In this document: positions 36,465 through 46,241 of the stretch, in pieces
How the letters are laid out: each line of letters starts with the position of its first letter
Position numbering within the stretch: the first letter of the stretch is position 1
Source: Oscillospiraceae bacterium
Lineage (GTDB): Bacteria; Bacillota; Clostridia; Oscillospirales; Oscillospiraceae
Reading direction: 5' to 3'
NCBI GenBank assembly: GCA_017436955.1
Contig: JAFSCD010000003.1
Coordinates: forward strand, 186,001-250,000
DNA length: 64,000 nucleotides
Made by a program: the position numbers and the translations under genes
Notes under the pieces: generated by a model
Told to the model about the DNA's origin: nothing
The model's database searches: none
The model's input: only the letters and a program-made list of their open reading frames with translations

Positions 36465-37334
36465 TTAATCTTCCTTCCGTTGGGCAATCACTGCCCTTTC
36501 TATATCATTATAATCTCTGGAACGCTCCAGAATGGTATACTGATTCCTATCCAGGATCTCGCAAACCGCGTCACCCTGCCCCATGCCGAATTCAAAGCAC
36601 AGGTAGCCGCCGGGTCGCAGCGCAGTTTTATAATTGGCTGCAATAGCGCGGTAGAAATCCAAACCGTCATCGCCGCCGAACAGCGCCAGATGCGGCTCAT
36701 ATTTGCTGACACTTACGTCCAGCTCCTGCATTTCCTGCGCCGTAATGTATGGCGGATTGGAAACGATCAGGTCAAATTCACCCAAAAACGCGCCGGGCTG
36801 CTGCAGGGCATCTGCCTGCACAGCGCTGACTCTCGCGCCCAGGTGATTGCGTGTAATGTTCTTCTTCGCAACTGCCAGCGCTTCCCGGGATATATCCGCC
36901 AGAGTCACACGGGCATTTTTTACCCGGTCGGCTACCGCAAGACCGATACAGCCGGAGCCGGTGCAAAGATCCAAAATTCGGGGTCTGCCCTCTATTTTCG
37001 ACGCCGCTGCGATGGCAAGCTCGGTTACCGCGCAGGTATCATCCCTGGGGATCAGCACATTCCGGTCAACATACAGCTGCAGACCGTAGAACTCCCACTG
37101 ACCCAGAATGTAGGCAAGGGGCTCGCCTTTGAGCACCCTCACCGCCAAAAACGGCAGCTGGTCGCAGACCTCCTGGGACGCGTAACGGGCGCCGTCGGCA
37201 ATCACCTGCTCCCAGGACTTTCCGCTGACATAGCACAGCAGCTGCCGGGCAATAAAGCCGGCCTCCCGGACATCATTGGCCTGGGAAAGTGTCTGCCGGG
37301 TGTCAAGATAGAGCTGTGAATAGGTCTTTACCAA
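36465..37334 (-). CDS. prmC: peptide chain release factor N5-glutamine methyltransferase
   Basis: Methylates the GGQ glutamine of release factors RF1 and RF2. The 289 residues have the SAM loop [16 protein letters not shown] near 121 and the catalytic NPPYI at about 191-195. It overlaps the end of the yqhQ-like gene by 7 bases. In many Firmicutes yqhQ, prfA and prmC are adjacent; prfA is not present here. Confidence 0.94.
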   Translation of the reverse strand: MVKTYSQLYLDTRQTLSQANDVREAGFIARQLLCYVSGKSWEQVIADGARYASQEVCDQLPFLAVRVLKGEPLAYILGQWEFYGLQLYVDRNVLIPRDDTCAVTELAIAAASKIEGRPRILDLCTGSGCIGLAVADRVKNARVTLADISREALAVAKKNITRNHLGARVSAVQADALQQPGAFLGEFDLIVSNPPYITAQEMQELDVSVSKYEPHLALFGGDDGLDFYRAIAANYKTALRPGGYLCFEFGMGQGDAVCEILDRNQYTILERSRDYNDIERAVIAQRKED

Positions 37335-38329
37335 CGGTCATCCCCCTCATTCTCCGGGAGCACCGCCTCCACAGCCTTGATGGCAACCTCGATCATGGAA
37401 TCATCCGGCTCTCTGGTGGTGAATTTCTGCATCCACATACCCGGGGCTGTCAGGATCTTGGTAATGACATTATCGTGTTTGCCTGCCCAGCGGTTGATCT
37501 CATAGGTAACACCCACCACCAAAGGCAGCAGGAGCAGCTTGTAGGCGATCATGATCACCCGGTACAGCATACCGCCGCGCATCGCCTCCAGCATCGGGAA
37601 TACCGCCAGCAGCGCGGAGGATGCCACGGAGAACACCAAAATGGAGATCACCATTACCACCAGCAGAAAGCTGGTACCGCACCGGGGGTGCAGCCTGGTC
37701 TGCTGCCGGACATTCTCCACCGTCAGCGGCAAGCCGGCTTCGTAGCAGCGGATGGTCTTATGCTCCGCGCCGTGGTAGGCAAATACCCGCTTCATCTCAT
37801 TCATCCGGGACACCAGCACCATATACGCCATAAAGATGGCCATACGCACCAGACCCTCGATCAGATGCAGCACCACGGTATTGTGGATGATTTCATCAAA
37901 GAAGCCCACAAGCACCGCAGGCAGCAGGAAAAACAGCAGGATTGAAACGCCCAAGCCCAGCGCAACAGCAATACCGACCAGCCACTTTTGGAATTTTTCA
38001 TTTCCCAGCTTATTTTCCAGCCACTGATCGAATTTGGAAGGCTCGGTCTCCTCCATTTCAGGGTTCAGATCCGCACTGCGCATCAGCGCCTTCACGCCTG
38101 CCACCTGGGAATCAAAGAAATTCACCGCACCGCGGATCAACGGCCAGGTAGCCACCGTACCCTTCTCGTGAATCTTTCGGGGTGTGACCTCCAGCTCAAG
38201 CTCCTCGCCGTGGCGCACCACGATGGCATCCTTTTCAGGACCGCGCATCATAATGCCCTCGATGAGAGCCTGACCGCCGATCATCGTCTTAAATTTCTCA
38301 CAGCAGGGCTGTACATCTTGCTTTTTCAT
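37328..38329 (-). CDS. yqhQ: YqhQ-like DUF1385 membrane protein
   Basis: A 333-residue protein of the DUF1385 family, function unknown. Family markers are IGGQALIEGIMMRGP at 17-31, the YHGAEHKTIRCYE stretch near 205-220 and a further TRLHPRCGTSFL motif. Four or five membrane helices lie between about 110 and 290. It sits 10 bases after the histidine kinase gene and overlaps prmC. Confidence 0.9.
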   Translation of the reverse strand: MKKQDVQPCCEKFKTMIGGQALIEGIMMRGPEKDAIVVRHGEELELEVTPRKIHEKGTVATWPLIRGAVNFFDSQVAGVKALMRSADLNPEMEETEPSKFDQWLENKLGNEKFQKWLVGIAVALGLGVSILLFFLLPAVLVGFFDEIIHNTVVLHLIEGLVRMAIFMAYMVLVSRMNEMKRVFAYHGAEHKTIRCYEAGLPLTVENVRQQTRLHPRCGTSFLLVVMVISILVFSVASSALLAVFPMLEAMRGGMLYRVIMIAYKLLLLPLVVGVTYEINRWAGKHDNVITKILTAPGMWMQKFTTREPDDSMIEVAIKAVEAVLPENEGDDRW

Positions 38330-38339
38330 AAAACCTCAC

Positions 38340-39749
38340 TTATTGGAAGGCAGGCAGACGCACCGTCACCAGCGTGCCGCCGCCTTCTGCATTTTCAAGC
38401 GTCAGTGTGCCACCGTGCAGGCTTACGATCTCCTCGCAAACAGCCAGACCGATGCCGGTACCACGGTTTTTCATACTGCCTCTGTAAAATTTCTTCTTAA
38501 CCAGCGGAAGCTCATCCTCCGGGATGCCGGGACCGTAGTCCCGGATCTGGAAAACGACCTCCTGATCGTCCATAAAGACGGATGCGTCGATCTTTTTACC
38601 CTCGCCGCCGTGCTTTGCAGCGTTGTCCAGAATGTTCAGGAAAACCTGCCGCATTCTCTCGTGGTCGCAGGAAATTTCGGGGATGTCCTCGTCATTTTCC
38701 AGATATTCCAGCACGATGCCGTCCTGGGCTGCACGGCTGGAGTACATAAACACCGTATCCTCAAACTCACCGCGGATATCGTAAAGCTCCATATTCAGGG
38801 TCATTCTGCCGTCCTGGATCCGGTTAAAGTCCAGAAGATCCACCACCATCTCCGTCAGCCGCTTGCCTTCCCGAAGGATGATCCGCATACCTCTGCGAGT
38901 ATCCGGGTCCAGCGTATCGCCGACAAGCAGAGTCTCGCTCCAGCCGGTAATGGAGGTCAGGGGTGTTCGCAGCTCGTGGGACAGCGAGGAAATGAAATCC
39001 CGCTGTACCTTTTCATTCTGGCTGATCTGTAGCGAAAGGGAGTTGATGGTCTCGGCAAGATCGCCGATCTCATCGTCATATTGTGTTTGTATCTGGCTGC
39101 CGTAGCTGCCGGCGGCGATGAGCTTCGCCTTTTCGGTAATTTCTGACATCGGCACCAGTATGGAGCGGATGTAATAATTGCCGCTGAGCACCACTACCAG
39201 CACCACCACAGACAGCGCCAGCAGCGCATACAGCGCCACCAGTGCGATCTGCCGGTCGACCAGCTTTGTGGAGGTCACGTAGCGCAGCACGCCGATGACC
39301 TCGCCGTTGTTGTAAATCATCGCTTTGCTCATCGCCATGATCCGCTCACCGGTCACCGGATCCCAGCCGATGAATTTTCCGATATCCTGGGTAGTGAAAG
39401 CATCTTCAATATCCGAGGTTGCCGGGGATTCATCCATCCAATCGCCGTAGGAGGTTGCCACCACCTTACGGTTCACATCAATAAACTGCAGCTCCAGCTT
39501 ATCCTTCTCGGCGTAGGATTTTGCGTAGTTGATGCAGGATTGATAGAAATAGTTGTAATCCTGCTGGACATTTTCCGCGAAAAAGCCGGCAGTATTATCC
39601 GCGCGGTAGCGCATATCCGATTCCAGCGACGAGTAATAATACACGCCAAACACCGCCGCTACCGCAAATACACAGGTCAAGCCGAAAACGCAGACTACGC
39701 CCACAGTATTCATAAACCAGCGTCGGCGCAAAGAGCCTGCCTTTTTCAT
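38340..39749 (-). CDS. sensor histidine kinase (two-component system)
   Basis: A 469-residue membrane kinase. Helices at about 14-36 and 165-190 bracket an extracellular sensor domain. A HAMP segment, the dimerisation and phosphoacceptor helix with SHELRTPLTSITGW, and an ATPase domain with N box NILDNAAKH, G1 DYGPGIPE and G2 GTGIGLAVCEEI follow. An ATG behind GAGGG is preferred over an in-frame TTG six codons upstream. It lies 21 bases after the response regulator gene. Confidence 0.95.
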   Translation of the reverse strand: MKKAGSLRRRWFMNTVGVVCVFGLTCVFAVAAVFGVYYYSSLESDMRYRADNTAGFFAENVQQDYNYFYQSCINYAKSYAEKDKLELQFIDVNRKVVATSYGDWMDESPATSDIEDAFTTQDIGKFIGWDPVTGERIMAMSKAMIYNNGEVIGVLRYVTSTKLVDRQIALVALYALLALSVVVLVVVLSGNYYIRSILVPMSEITEKAKLIAAGSYGSQIQTQYDDEIGDLAETINSLSLQISQNEKVQRDFISSLSHELRTPLTSITGWSETLLVGDTLDPDTRRGMRIILREGKRLTEMVVDLLDFNRIQDGRMTLNMELYDIRGEFEDTVFMYSSRAAQDGIVLEYLENDEDIPEISCDHERMRQVFLNILDNAAKHGGEGKKIDASVFMDDQEVVFQIRDYGPGIPEDELPLVKKKFYRGSMKNRGTGIGLAVCEEIVSLHGGTLTLENAEGGGTLVTVRLPAFQ

Positions 39750-39770
39750 CTCAACCCTCTTTTCCAAATA

Positions 39771-40460
39771 TTATCGTCCCCACTGATAGCCGTGTCCCCA
39801 AACTGTCATTATGTAGTCCGGGTTCTGGGGGTCATCCTCAATTTTGATCCGCAAACGGCGGATATTCACATCCACGATCTTCAGATCGCCCACATAATCC
39901 CGACCCCATACCATTGCCAGAATGTTCTCTCTGGACAGAGGCTTTCCGGGATTTTGCATAAACAGCTTGACGATGGCATATTCCACCTGGGTAAGGCGCA
40001 CCTTGACGCCGTTCTTTTCCAGGCTGTGATTGCGCAGATTCAGGGTAAAGGGACCTTCCTTCAGCATATCGGAGGTGACCTTGGCGGTAGCCGTTCCCAC
40101 TCTGCGGAACAGCGCGTCGATCCGGGCCGTCAGCTCCGCAGGAGAAAAGGGCTTGGTAACATAGTCATCCGCACCGGTCATCAGTCCGGTGACCTTATCA
40201 TCCTCCTGGGTGCGGGCGGTGAGCATAATGACGCCGATCTTCATACCGCTGGCGCGGATGCGGCGGCAGACCTCGAAGCCGTCAATATCCGGCAGCATAA
40301 CGTCCAGGATCGCCACGCCGATATCCGGATTCTGCTCCAGCTTGTCCAGCGCGTCATAGCCGGTACCGGCTTCCACCACCTCATAGCCGGCGCGCTTCAG
40401 GTTGATCACCACGAAGCTGCGGATATTGGCCTCATCTTCCAGAATTAATACCTTTTTCAT
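39771..40460 (-). CDS. response regulator, OmpR/PhoB family
   Basis: A 229-residue regulator with a receiver domain (acidic DE near 8-9, phosphoacceptor Asp in VAILDVMLPDIDG near 53, Thr in MLTART, Lys in VTKPF) and a winged-helix DNA-binding domain ending in WGHGYQWGR. It is encoded between the kinase and the upstream lipoprotein. No target site was recognised. Confidence 0.96.
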   Translation of the reverse strand: MKKVLILEDEANIRSFVVINLKRAGYEVVEAGTGYDALDKLEQNPDIGVAILDVMLPDIDGFEVCRRIRASGMKIGVIMLTARTQEDDKVTGLMTGADDYVTKPFSPAELTARIDALFRRVGTATAKVTSDMLKEGPFTLNLRNHSLEKNGVKVRLTQVEYAIVKLFMQNPGKPLSRENILAMVWGRDYVGDLKIVDVNIRRLRIKIEDDPQNPDYIMTVWGHGYQWGR

Positions 40461-40471
40461 AGTTGCACCTC

Positions 40472-41803
40472 TTACATCATTCCGGAGTTCCAGTCGTCAA
40501 CGATCATACGGAAGCTGTCGATCAAACTCTCCTGGGTCATACCGTAGGCAGCGGATGCCACCTCCAGCTTGACCGCATAAATTGTGGATTCATTTTTGTA
40601 TACAACGAAGCGGTTATCTTCCACCGCCTGCTCTTCCCGGCGCTGACCGGTCAGTATGTACAGTGTCATCAGCTTTTTACCGCGCTCACTTTTTGCATCC
40701 CACAGGCCGAATTCGTAGCTGTTGCCCCGCTGGGAAGCGGTAAGATCGCCGGCGATCTCGGGATCCACCTGCAAATACCATCTGCCTACGAAATTGTGGT
40801 AGGTGTACATTTTTTCCACCGTAGTGCCGTCGGAATTCAGCGCGTACCATTGGATCACGTACTGCGTATCCTCACTGTCGGCATCGGCGCCGGCAGCCAG
40901 CGAGATCAGCCGCGGAAGCTCCAGCACCCCATCGCCGTCAATATCGTCGGCGTACACAAAGTAATTGCGGATGGTCTGCACGCTGGTACCGGACTCCGCG
41001 GAAAGCGAAACATTGGTAAGCTGCCCGCCGATCAGGGCGCAGGCATCGGTAATGATGGAATTGGCATCCAGCTCGCTGGCGACGTAAACCGCGGCAGTGC
41101 CGTCATTGAGTTTTCCAAGCACGATACGACGGATCCGTTCCGCCGGTGTGGAAAGACGCACCTCCTGGGAGCGCTCCATGGTACCGTTGTTGCTGCCGTA
41201 GATCTCGGCGATGCATTTGCCGTTGCTCTCCACATCCGGGTGGATCACAAACACCTCGCTGAGCTGATTTTCATCCAGATCGCAGGTCATAAAGCGGTAG
41301 TAATTGGTGGTGAGGATCCGCTCCATACCGCCATCCGCCATCTGATAGACGGAAAGCGATTTCGTCACGTTCTCGCTGACCTGGATGCCCACGATCAGCT
41401 GAAGTCCGCTGCCCTGCTGCAGCTTCGCGTAAGCGACACGGTCAAACGCCGAGCCGACACACTCAATGGTGTCACGCAGCCGGTACCGGTTGTCATCGCC
41501 GCTGAAAATGAAGATGCGCAGAGGCTTTTCCGCGGCGTTGTTTCTGGCAAACAGTAAATACTCGTTATTTCCGTCGCCGTCCAGATCCGCCGACTGCAGC
41601 GTCTGCTGGAATTCACCGCTTTGCGGCGCGGCGTATTCCCAACCGGTCATAACGCTTTGGATCACCGATTGCAGGTTGGTGTACCCTTCCGAGCGCTTTG
41701 GCAGGCTGTAAAACTCGTTGACGGTGCGGAAGTTGCAGCCGGTCAGGGTCAAAATGACCGCCATCAAAGCTGCAACCAGGCGTATTTTCTTCACAGCGGT
41801 CAT
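40472..41803 (-). CDS. lipoprotein upstream of the two-component system
   Basis: A roughly 443-residue secreted lipoprotein, lipobox LTLTGC near residue 23. Two acidic loops, ADLDGDGNNEYLLF and DDIDGDGVLELPRL, look like FG-GAP/VCBS-type calcium loops and suggest a beta-propeller. Two starts are possible: the ATG given, or a GTG three codons later that yields a cleaner signal peptide. It leads its operon and may be a sensor partner of the kinase. Confidence 0.75.
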   Translation of the reverse strand: MTAVKKIRLVAALMAVILTLTGCNFRTVNEFYSLPKRSEGYTNLQSVIQSVMTGWEYAAPQSGEFQQTLQSADLDGDGNNEYLLFARNNAAEKPLRIFIFSGDDNRYRLRDTIECVGSAFDRVAYAKLQQGSGLQLIVGIQVSENVTKSLSVYQMADGGMERILTTNYYRFMTCDLDENQLSEVFVIHPDVESNGKCIAEIYGSNNGTMERSQEVRLSTPAERIRRIVLGKLNDGTAAVYVASELDANSIITDACALIGGQLTNVSLSAESGTSVQTIRNYFVYADDIDGDGVLELPRLISLAAGADADSEDTQYVIQWYALNSDGTTVEKMYTYHNFVGRWYLQVDPEIAGDLTASQRGNSYEFGLWDAKSERGKKLMTLYILTGQRREEQAVEDNRFVVYKNESTIYAVKLEVASAAYGMTQESLIDSFRMIVDDWNSGMM

Positions 41804-41822
41804 CCCTCCTCTCAACCGCTTT

Positions 41823-41851
41823 ATTATAGCACAAATTTTCGAAAATGTAAA
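41823..41851 (-). promoter_or_regulatory. sigma-A promoter of the lipoprotein-regulator-kinase operon
   Basis: TTTACA and consensus TATAAT with a 17-base spacer and an extended-10 TGC, on the minus strand. The -35 sits immediately after the dnaE stop codon. Confidence 0.8.
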
Positions 41852-41852
41852 G

Positions 41853-44800
41853 TTATTTCAAAACAACGTTGTCATCGCCCAGCAGCGCCCGCAATTCCCG
41901 GATCATAACGTCGTCCAGGGCTGCCTTGGCGCCCATCAGCTTCCGGGTATCGGCAAAGAACACCTTCACCGTGCTGTTGCCGGGGAACATATTGACGATT
42001 GCGCGCACCTTCCCGAATCGCTCATCGCTCTCCCCTTTCAGCTGCAGATACAGCGTATCCGCCTTTACGGACTTGGGCGTCTCGGGCTGTTCCGGCAGGT
42101 TATCCGTATAATCCGAAATGGGACGGGCACGGTTGATGACGATTTGCGGCTCCTTCTCATCCCGGATGGACAGCCGACCGGTGATCACCACAGCGCTGTT
42201 CTCCTTCAAATAGCCGCCGAACTGATTCAGCACGTTGGAAAATGCCAGCATCTCAATGGACGTGGTATCATCCTCCAGAGTCACGTAGGCCATCATGGAG
42301 TTGTTTCGGGTGGTTTTCATCTTGACACTCTGCACGATGCCGGCAATACTGACGGTGCTGTCATCAGCGTAGGTGCTGTCCTCGCTTTTCAGCGCACCGA
42401 TGGGAACAACGTGGGTGTTGCGCAGATACTGGCGGTAGTCATCCATGGGATGACCGGACAGATAGATGCCGGTGGTCTCCTTCTCCAGCGCCATCAGGTC
42501 AGCCTTCTTCATTTCCGGCAGCTTGGGAATGGGGATGGCGGCAGCCTTATCCTCCGCATCCAGCATAGAGAACAGCCCCATCTGACCCTCCAGATTTCTC
42601 TTTCTGGAGGCGGAAACGCTGTCCATCATACTCTCATACACCGCCAGCAGCTCGCTGCGGTGATAGCCGAAGCAATCCATAGCGCCGCACTTGATAAAGT
42701 TTTCAACTGCCCGCTTGTTCAGCTCGCCCTCACCCATCCGCTGCAGGAAATCCTCCAGGGACTTGAAATCGCCGCCTTCCGCACGTCGGGCAGCCATGGT
42801 GCGGATCAGACCGCGACCCACATTCTTCACAGCGCCCAGACCGAAGCGAATGGCGTCGCCCTCAACGGTAAAGGTATCGCTGGAACGGTTGATATCCGGC
42901 GGCAGCACGGGAATACCCATGCTCTTGCACTCCGCAATATAGCCGGATACCTTTTCCGCGCTGTCCAGCACAGAGGTCATCAGCGCAGCCATATACTGCC
43001 TGGGATAGTGGCACTTTAAGTACGCCGTCTGGTAAGCGACCATGGCATAGCAGACCGCGTGAGCCTTATTAAACGCATAGTTGGCGAAGGCAACGATCTC
43101 ATCATAGATGGACTGCGCCACAGCTTCCGGAACACCACGGTTGATACAGCCGGGGATCCCCTGCTTCTCGTCGCCGTAGACGAAGGTCTGGCGCTCTGCG
43201 TCGATGATCTTTTGCTTCTTTTTGGAAATGGCACGGCGGATATTATCCGCCTGACCCATAGAGTAGCCTGCCAGAGAACGGAAAATTTCAATGACCTGTT
43301 CCTGGTAGACGATGCAGCCGTAGGTAACCTTCAGAATCGGCTCCAGCAAAGGCGTTTTATAGGTCACCTTATGAGGATTCAGCTTATTGGAGATAAACTG
43401 CGGAATGGAATCCATAGGACCGGGGCGGTAAAGCGCCACCACGGCGGTAAAGTCCTCGATGGAGGAGGATTTCATTCCCACGCAAACGCCGGTCATACCG
43501 GCAGACTCCAGCTGGAACACGCCCTGGGTCTTACCCTCCGCCACCATGGCAAAGGTCTCGGCATCGTCATCGGGGATGTCATCCATAGAGAAATCGGGAT
43601 CAAACTGCTTGATCTGATTCTCCGCGTCCTTGATGACCGTCAGGTTCCGCAGACCCAAAAAGTCCATTTTGAGCAATCCAAGCTCCTCAATGGTGGTCAT
43701 TGTGTACTGGGTCACCATGGTTTCATCATTTCTTGCCAGCGGAACATAGGTATGCACCGGGTCGGCAGTGATCACCACGCCGGCAGCGTGGGTGGAGGTA
43801 TTTCTGGGCATACCCTCCAGGCTCATTGCGGTATCCACCAGCTTTTTCACCTGCTCGTCACCGTCGTACATTTCCTTCAGCTTCGGGCTGATCTCCAGCG
43901 CCTGCTTCAGGGTAATGTGCAGCGGCATGGTAGGCACCAGCTTGGCCACCACATCGGTCTGGGCGTAGGTAAAGTTCAGCGCGCGACCCACGTCACGAAT
44001 GGCACCTCTTGCCGCCATGGTACCGAAGGTGACGATCTGTGCCACACGGTCCTTGCCGTACTTTCGCACAACATAGTCGATGACCTCACCGCGGCGCTCC
44101 TGACAGAAGTCCGTATCGAAGTCGGGCATACTGACACGCTCGGGATTCAAAAACCGCTCGAAGATCAGGCTGTATTTCATAGGATCGACTTCCGTAATAT
44201 GCAGGCAGTACGCCGCAATGGAAGCCGCGCCGGAGCCACGTCCGGGTCCAACGGGAATATCGTTTTCCTTGGCATAGCGGATAAAGTCCCAAACGATGAG
44301 ATAGTAATTCACATAGCCCATCCGGCTGATGACGTCGATCTCATATTCCAGCCGCTGGATATATTCCTCGGGAGGATCCGTATAGCGCTCTTCAAAGCCT
44401 TCGTAGCACAGCTTGCGGAAATACTGCTCATCCGTATAGCCCTCGGGAATGGGGAAAACCGGCAAATGGTACTCATGAAACACGAATTCCACATTACACA
44501 TTTCAGCGATTTTCGCCGTATTGTCAAAGGCCTCCGGGCAGTTGGGGAACAGCTGCCGCAGCTCTTCCTCGGATTTTAAGTAAAATTCCTCGGTCTGGAA
44601 TTTCATACGGTTTTCATCGTCAACGGTCTTACCCATCTGTACGCACAGAAGAACGTCCTGCATCGCGGCATCTTCCTTGCGCAGATAGTGGGCATCGTTG
44701 GTGACCACCAGCGGCAGACCGGTCTCCCGGGCGATGCGCAGCACGCCCTGATTGACCGTTCTCTGCTCGTCAATGCCGTGATCCTGCAGCTCCAGATAGA

Positions 44801-45308
44801 AGCGATCCTGACCGAAAATATCCGCCATTTTCAGGGCATACGCCTTGGCGTTTTCATAGTCTTCATCCAAAAGATACTGTGCAACGCCGCCGGCAAGGCA
44901 GGCTGACAGCGCGATAAGCCCCTCGTGATGCTGCGCAAGCAGCGCCAGATCCACTCTGGGCTTGCCGTAGAAGCCACGGCTGTTGGCCTCGGATACCAGA
45001 TAGCACAGATTCTGATAGCCGGTCATATTTTCACACAGAAGCACCAGATGGTAAGGATCATTGTCGATACCGTGGACACGGTCATCCATACCGCGGCGCG
45101 CCACATAGACCTCGCAGCCGATAATGGGCTTCACGCCGGCATCCTTCGCCGCCTTATAAAAGTCGATGCAGCCGTACATCGCGCCGTGATCCGTGATGGC
45201 GATGGCGGTTTGACCGATCTCCTTTACCCGATCCATCATACCGCTGATGCGGCAGGCGCCATCCAGGAGGCTGTATTCACTATGGACGTGCAGATGAACA
45301 AAACTCAT
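41853..45308 (-). CDS. dnaE: DNA polymerase III subunit alpha (DnaE)
   Basis: Replicative polymerase of the C family. The 1151 residues have an N-terminal PHP domain (HLHVHSEYSLLDGA), the palm catalytic aspartates in MPDFDTDFCQ near 400, the HAAGVVI motif, a helix-hairpin-helix region and an OB domain. No proofreading exonuclease is fused, so it is not PolC. It overlaps whiA by 4 bases. Confidence 0.96.
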   Translation of the reverse strand: MSFVHLHVHSEYSLLDGACRISGMMDRVKEIGQTAIAITDHGAMYGCIDFYKAAKDAGVKPIIGCEVYVARRGMDDRVHGIDNDPYHLVLLCENMTGYQNLCYLVSEANSRGFYGKPRVDLALLAQHHEGLIALSACLAGGVAQYLLDEDYENAKAYALKMADIFGQDRFYLELQDHGIDEQRTVNQGVLRIARETGLPLVVTNDAHYLRKEDAAMQDVLLCVQMGKTVDDENRMKFQTEEFYLKSEEELRQLFPNCPEAFDNTAKIAEMCNVEFVFHEYHLPVFPIPEGYTDEQYFRKLCYEGFEERYTDPPEEYIQRLEYEIDVISRMGYVNYYLIVWDFIRYAKENDIPVGPGRGSGAASIAAYCLHITEVDPMKYSLIFERFLNPERVSMPDFDTDFCQERRGEVIDYVVRKYGKDRVAQIVTFGTMAARGAIRDVGRALNFTYAQTDVVAKLVPTMPLHITLKQALEISPKLKEMYDGDEQVKKLVDTAMSLEGMPRNTSTHAAGVVITADPVHTYVPLARNDETMVTQYTMTTIEELGLLKMDFLGLRNLTVIKDAENQIKQFDPDFSMDDIPDDDAETFAMVAEGKTQGVFQLESAGMTGVCVGMKSSSIEDFTAVVALYRPGPMDSIPQFISNKLNPHKVTYKTPLLEPILKVTYGCIVYQEQVIEIFRSLAGYSMGQADNIRRAISKKKQKIIDAERQTFVYGDEKQGIPGCINRGVPEAVAQSIYDEIVAFANYAFNKAHAVCYAMVAYQTAYLKCHYPRQYMAALMTSVLDSAEKVSGYIAECKSMGIPVLPPDINRSSDTFTVEGDAIRFGLGAVKNVGRGLIRTMAARRAEGGDFKSLEDFLQRMGEGELNKRAVENFIKCGAMDCFGYHRSELLAVYESMMDSVSASRKRNLEGQMGLFSMLDAEDKAAAIPIPKLPEMKKADLMALEKETTGIYLSGHPMDDYRQYLRNTHVVPIGALKSEDSTYADDSTVSIAGIVQSVKMKTTRNNSMMAYVTLEDDTTSIEMLAFSNVLNQFGGYLKENSAVVITGRLSIRDEKEPQIVINRARPISDYTDNLPEQPETPKSVKADTLYLQLKGESDERFGKVRAIVNMFPGNSTVKVFFADTRKLMGAKAALDDVMIRELRALLGDDNVVLK

Positions 45309-46219
45309 AATGTAGCCTCCTTCGATAGTGCTACCAGCCGTTTCAGCCGGTTGTTCATTGCCGGCTTGGAGATGGGCGGATCCATTATGGCAGCCAGCTC
45401 TGTCAGTGATGCTTCGGGATTCTTCTCCCGGGCAACCAACGCCTGCTGCAGCTTTTGCGGAAGCTGCTTCACCATACCGCGTTTGCGCAGGATGCGGATG
45501 GCCGCAAGCTGCTCCTGGGCGGCCTCCACCACTTTGGAGGTATTGCCGTCATCGCAGTTGCAGCGGCGGTTGACATTGTTGTTCAGTTCCTTTTCCAGTC
45601 TTGCTTCAATGATACCCATAGCCGCGATCGGCGCGCCCAGGAAGGTCAGCAGATCAGAGATCTGATCGCTCTGCTTTAGGTACAGCATCTGCGTGGCACC
45701 GCGGACAGCGGTCTTGGGATAGAAGCCCAGGATCTCCTCCATCAATGCATAGGTCTGCCGGGCAACGGCATTGTGGGTGGTAGTCAGCTCGATGTGATAG
45801 CCCTTGGTGGGGTCTGTCACCGAGCCGCCGGACAAAAACGCGCCGCGAAGGAACGCCGTCTTGCAACATTCCTCCTCTACTACCGCCAGATTCACGTTCA
45901 GCGACAGCGTATCGGCAGGGCTAAAGCCGTAAGCCGACATAATTCTGCTGATCTTATCGGGGTCCGTGATCTGGAAGATCAGCTTTCCGGACGCTTCTGC
46001 CTCCGGGAACAGATCAAAATTCACGGAAAACGCCTTTTTGAACAGCTTGGGCAGCAGTTGGGCGAATTCCTTATTTTCGGTGACGATACGGATGCTGTCG
46101 GCCACAAAGCTGTTGCCGTACAACAGGATGCCAAAGCACATTGCGCGGGCGCAGCAGCGCTTTGCCGGGATGACCCGACAGATTTCCGCCTTGGCTGTTG
46201 CTGCGAATGATACGGCCAT
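45305..46219 (-). CDS. whiA: WhiA-type DNA-binding protein
   Basis: A 304-residue protein with an N-terminal LAGLIDADG-like domain (GILLYGNSFVADS, GAFLSGGSVTDP) and a C-terminal helix-turn-helix (ASLTELAAIMDPPISKPAMNNRLKRL). In Gram-positives WhiA affects cell division and chromosome segregation. GGGAGG six bases upstream fixes the ATG. It stands directly between murB and dnaE, without the rapZ and yvcK-type genes that normally precede it. Confidence 0.94.
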   Translation of the reverse strand: MAVSFAATAKAEICRVIPAKRCCARAMCFGILLYGNSFVADSIRIVTENKEFAQLLPKLFKKAFSVNFDLFPEAEASGKLIFQITDPDKISRIMSAYGFSPADTLSLNVNLAVVEEECCKTAFLRGAFLSGGSVTDPTKGYHIELTTTHNAVARQTYALMEEILGFYPKTAVRGATQMLYLKQSDQISDLLTFLGAPIAAMGIIEARLEKELNNNVNRRCNCDDGNTSKVVEAAQEQLAAIRILRKRGMVKQLPQKLQQALVAREKNPEASLTELAAIMDPPISKPAMNNRLKRLVALSKEATL

Positions 46220-46241
46220 ATCGGGCCTCCCTTCGTAAGAT

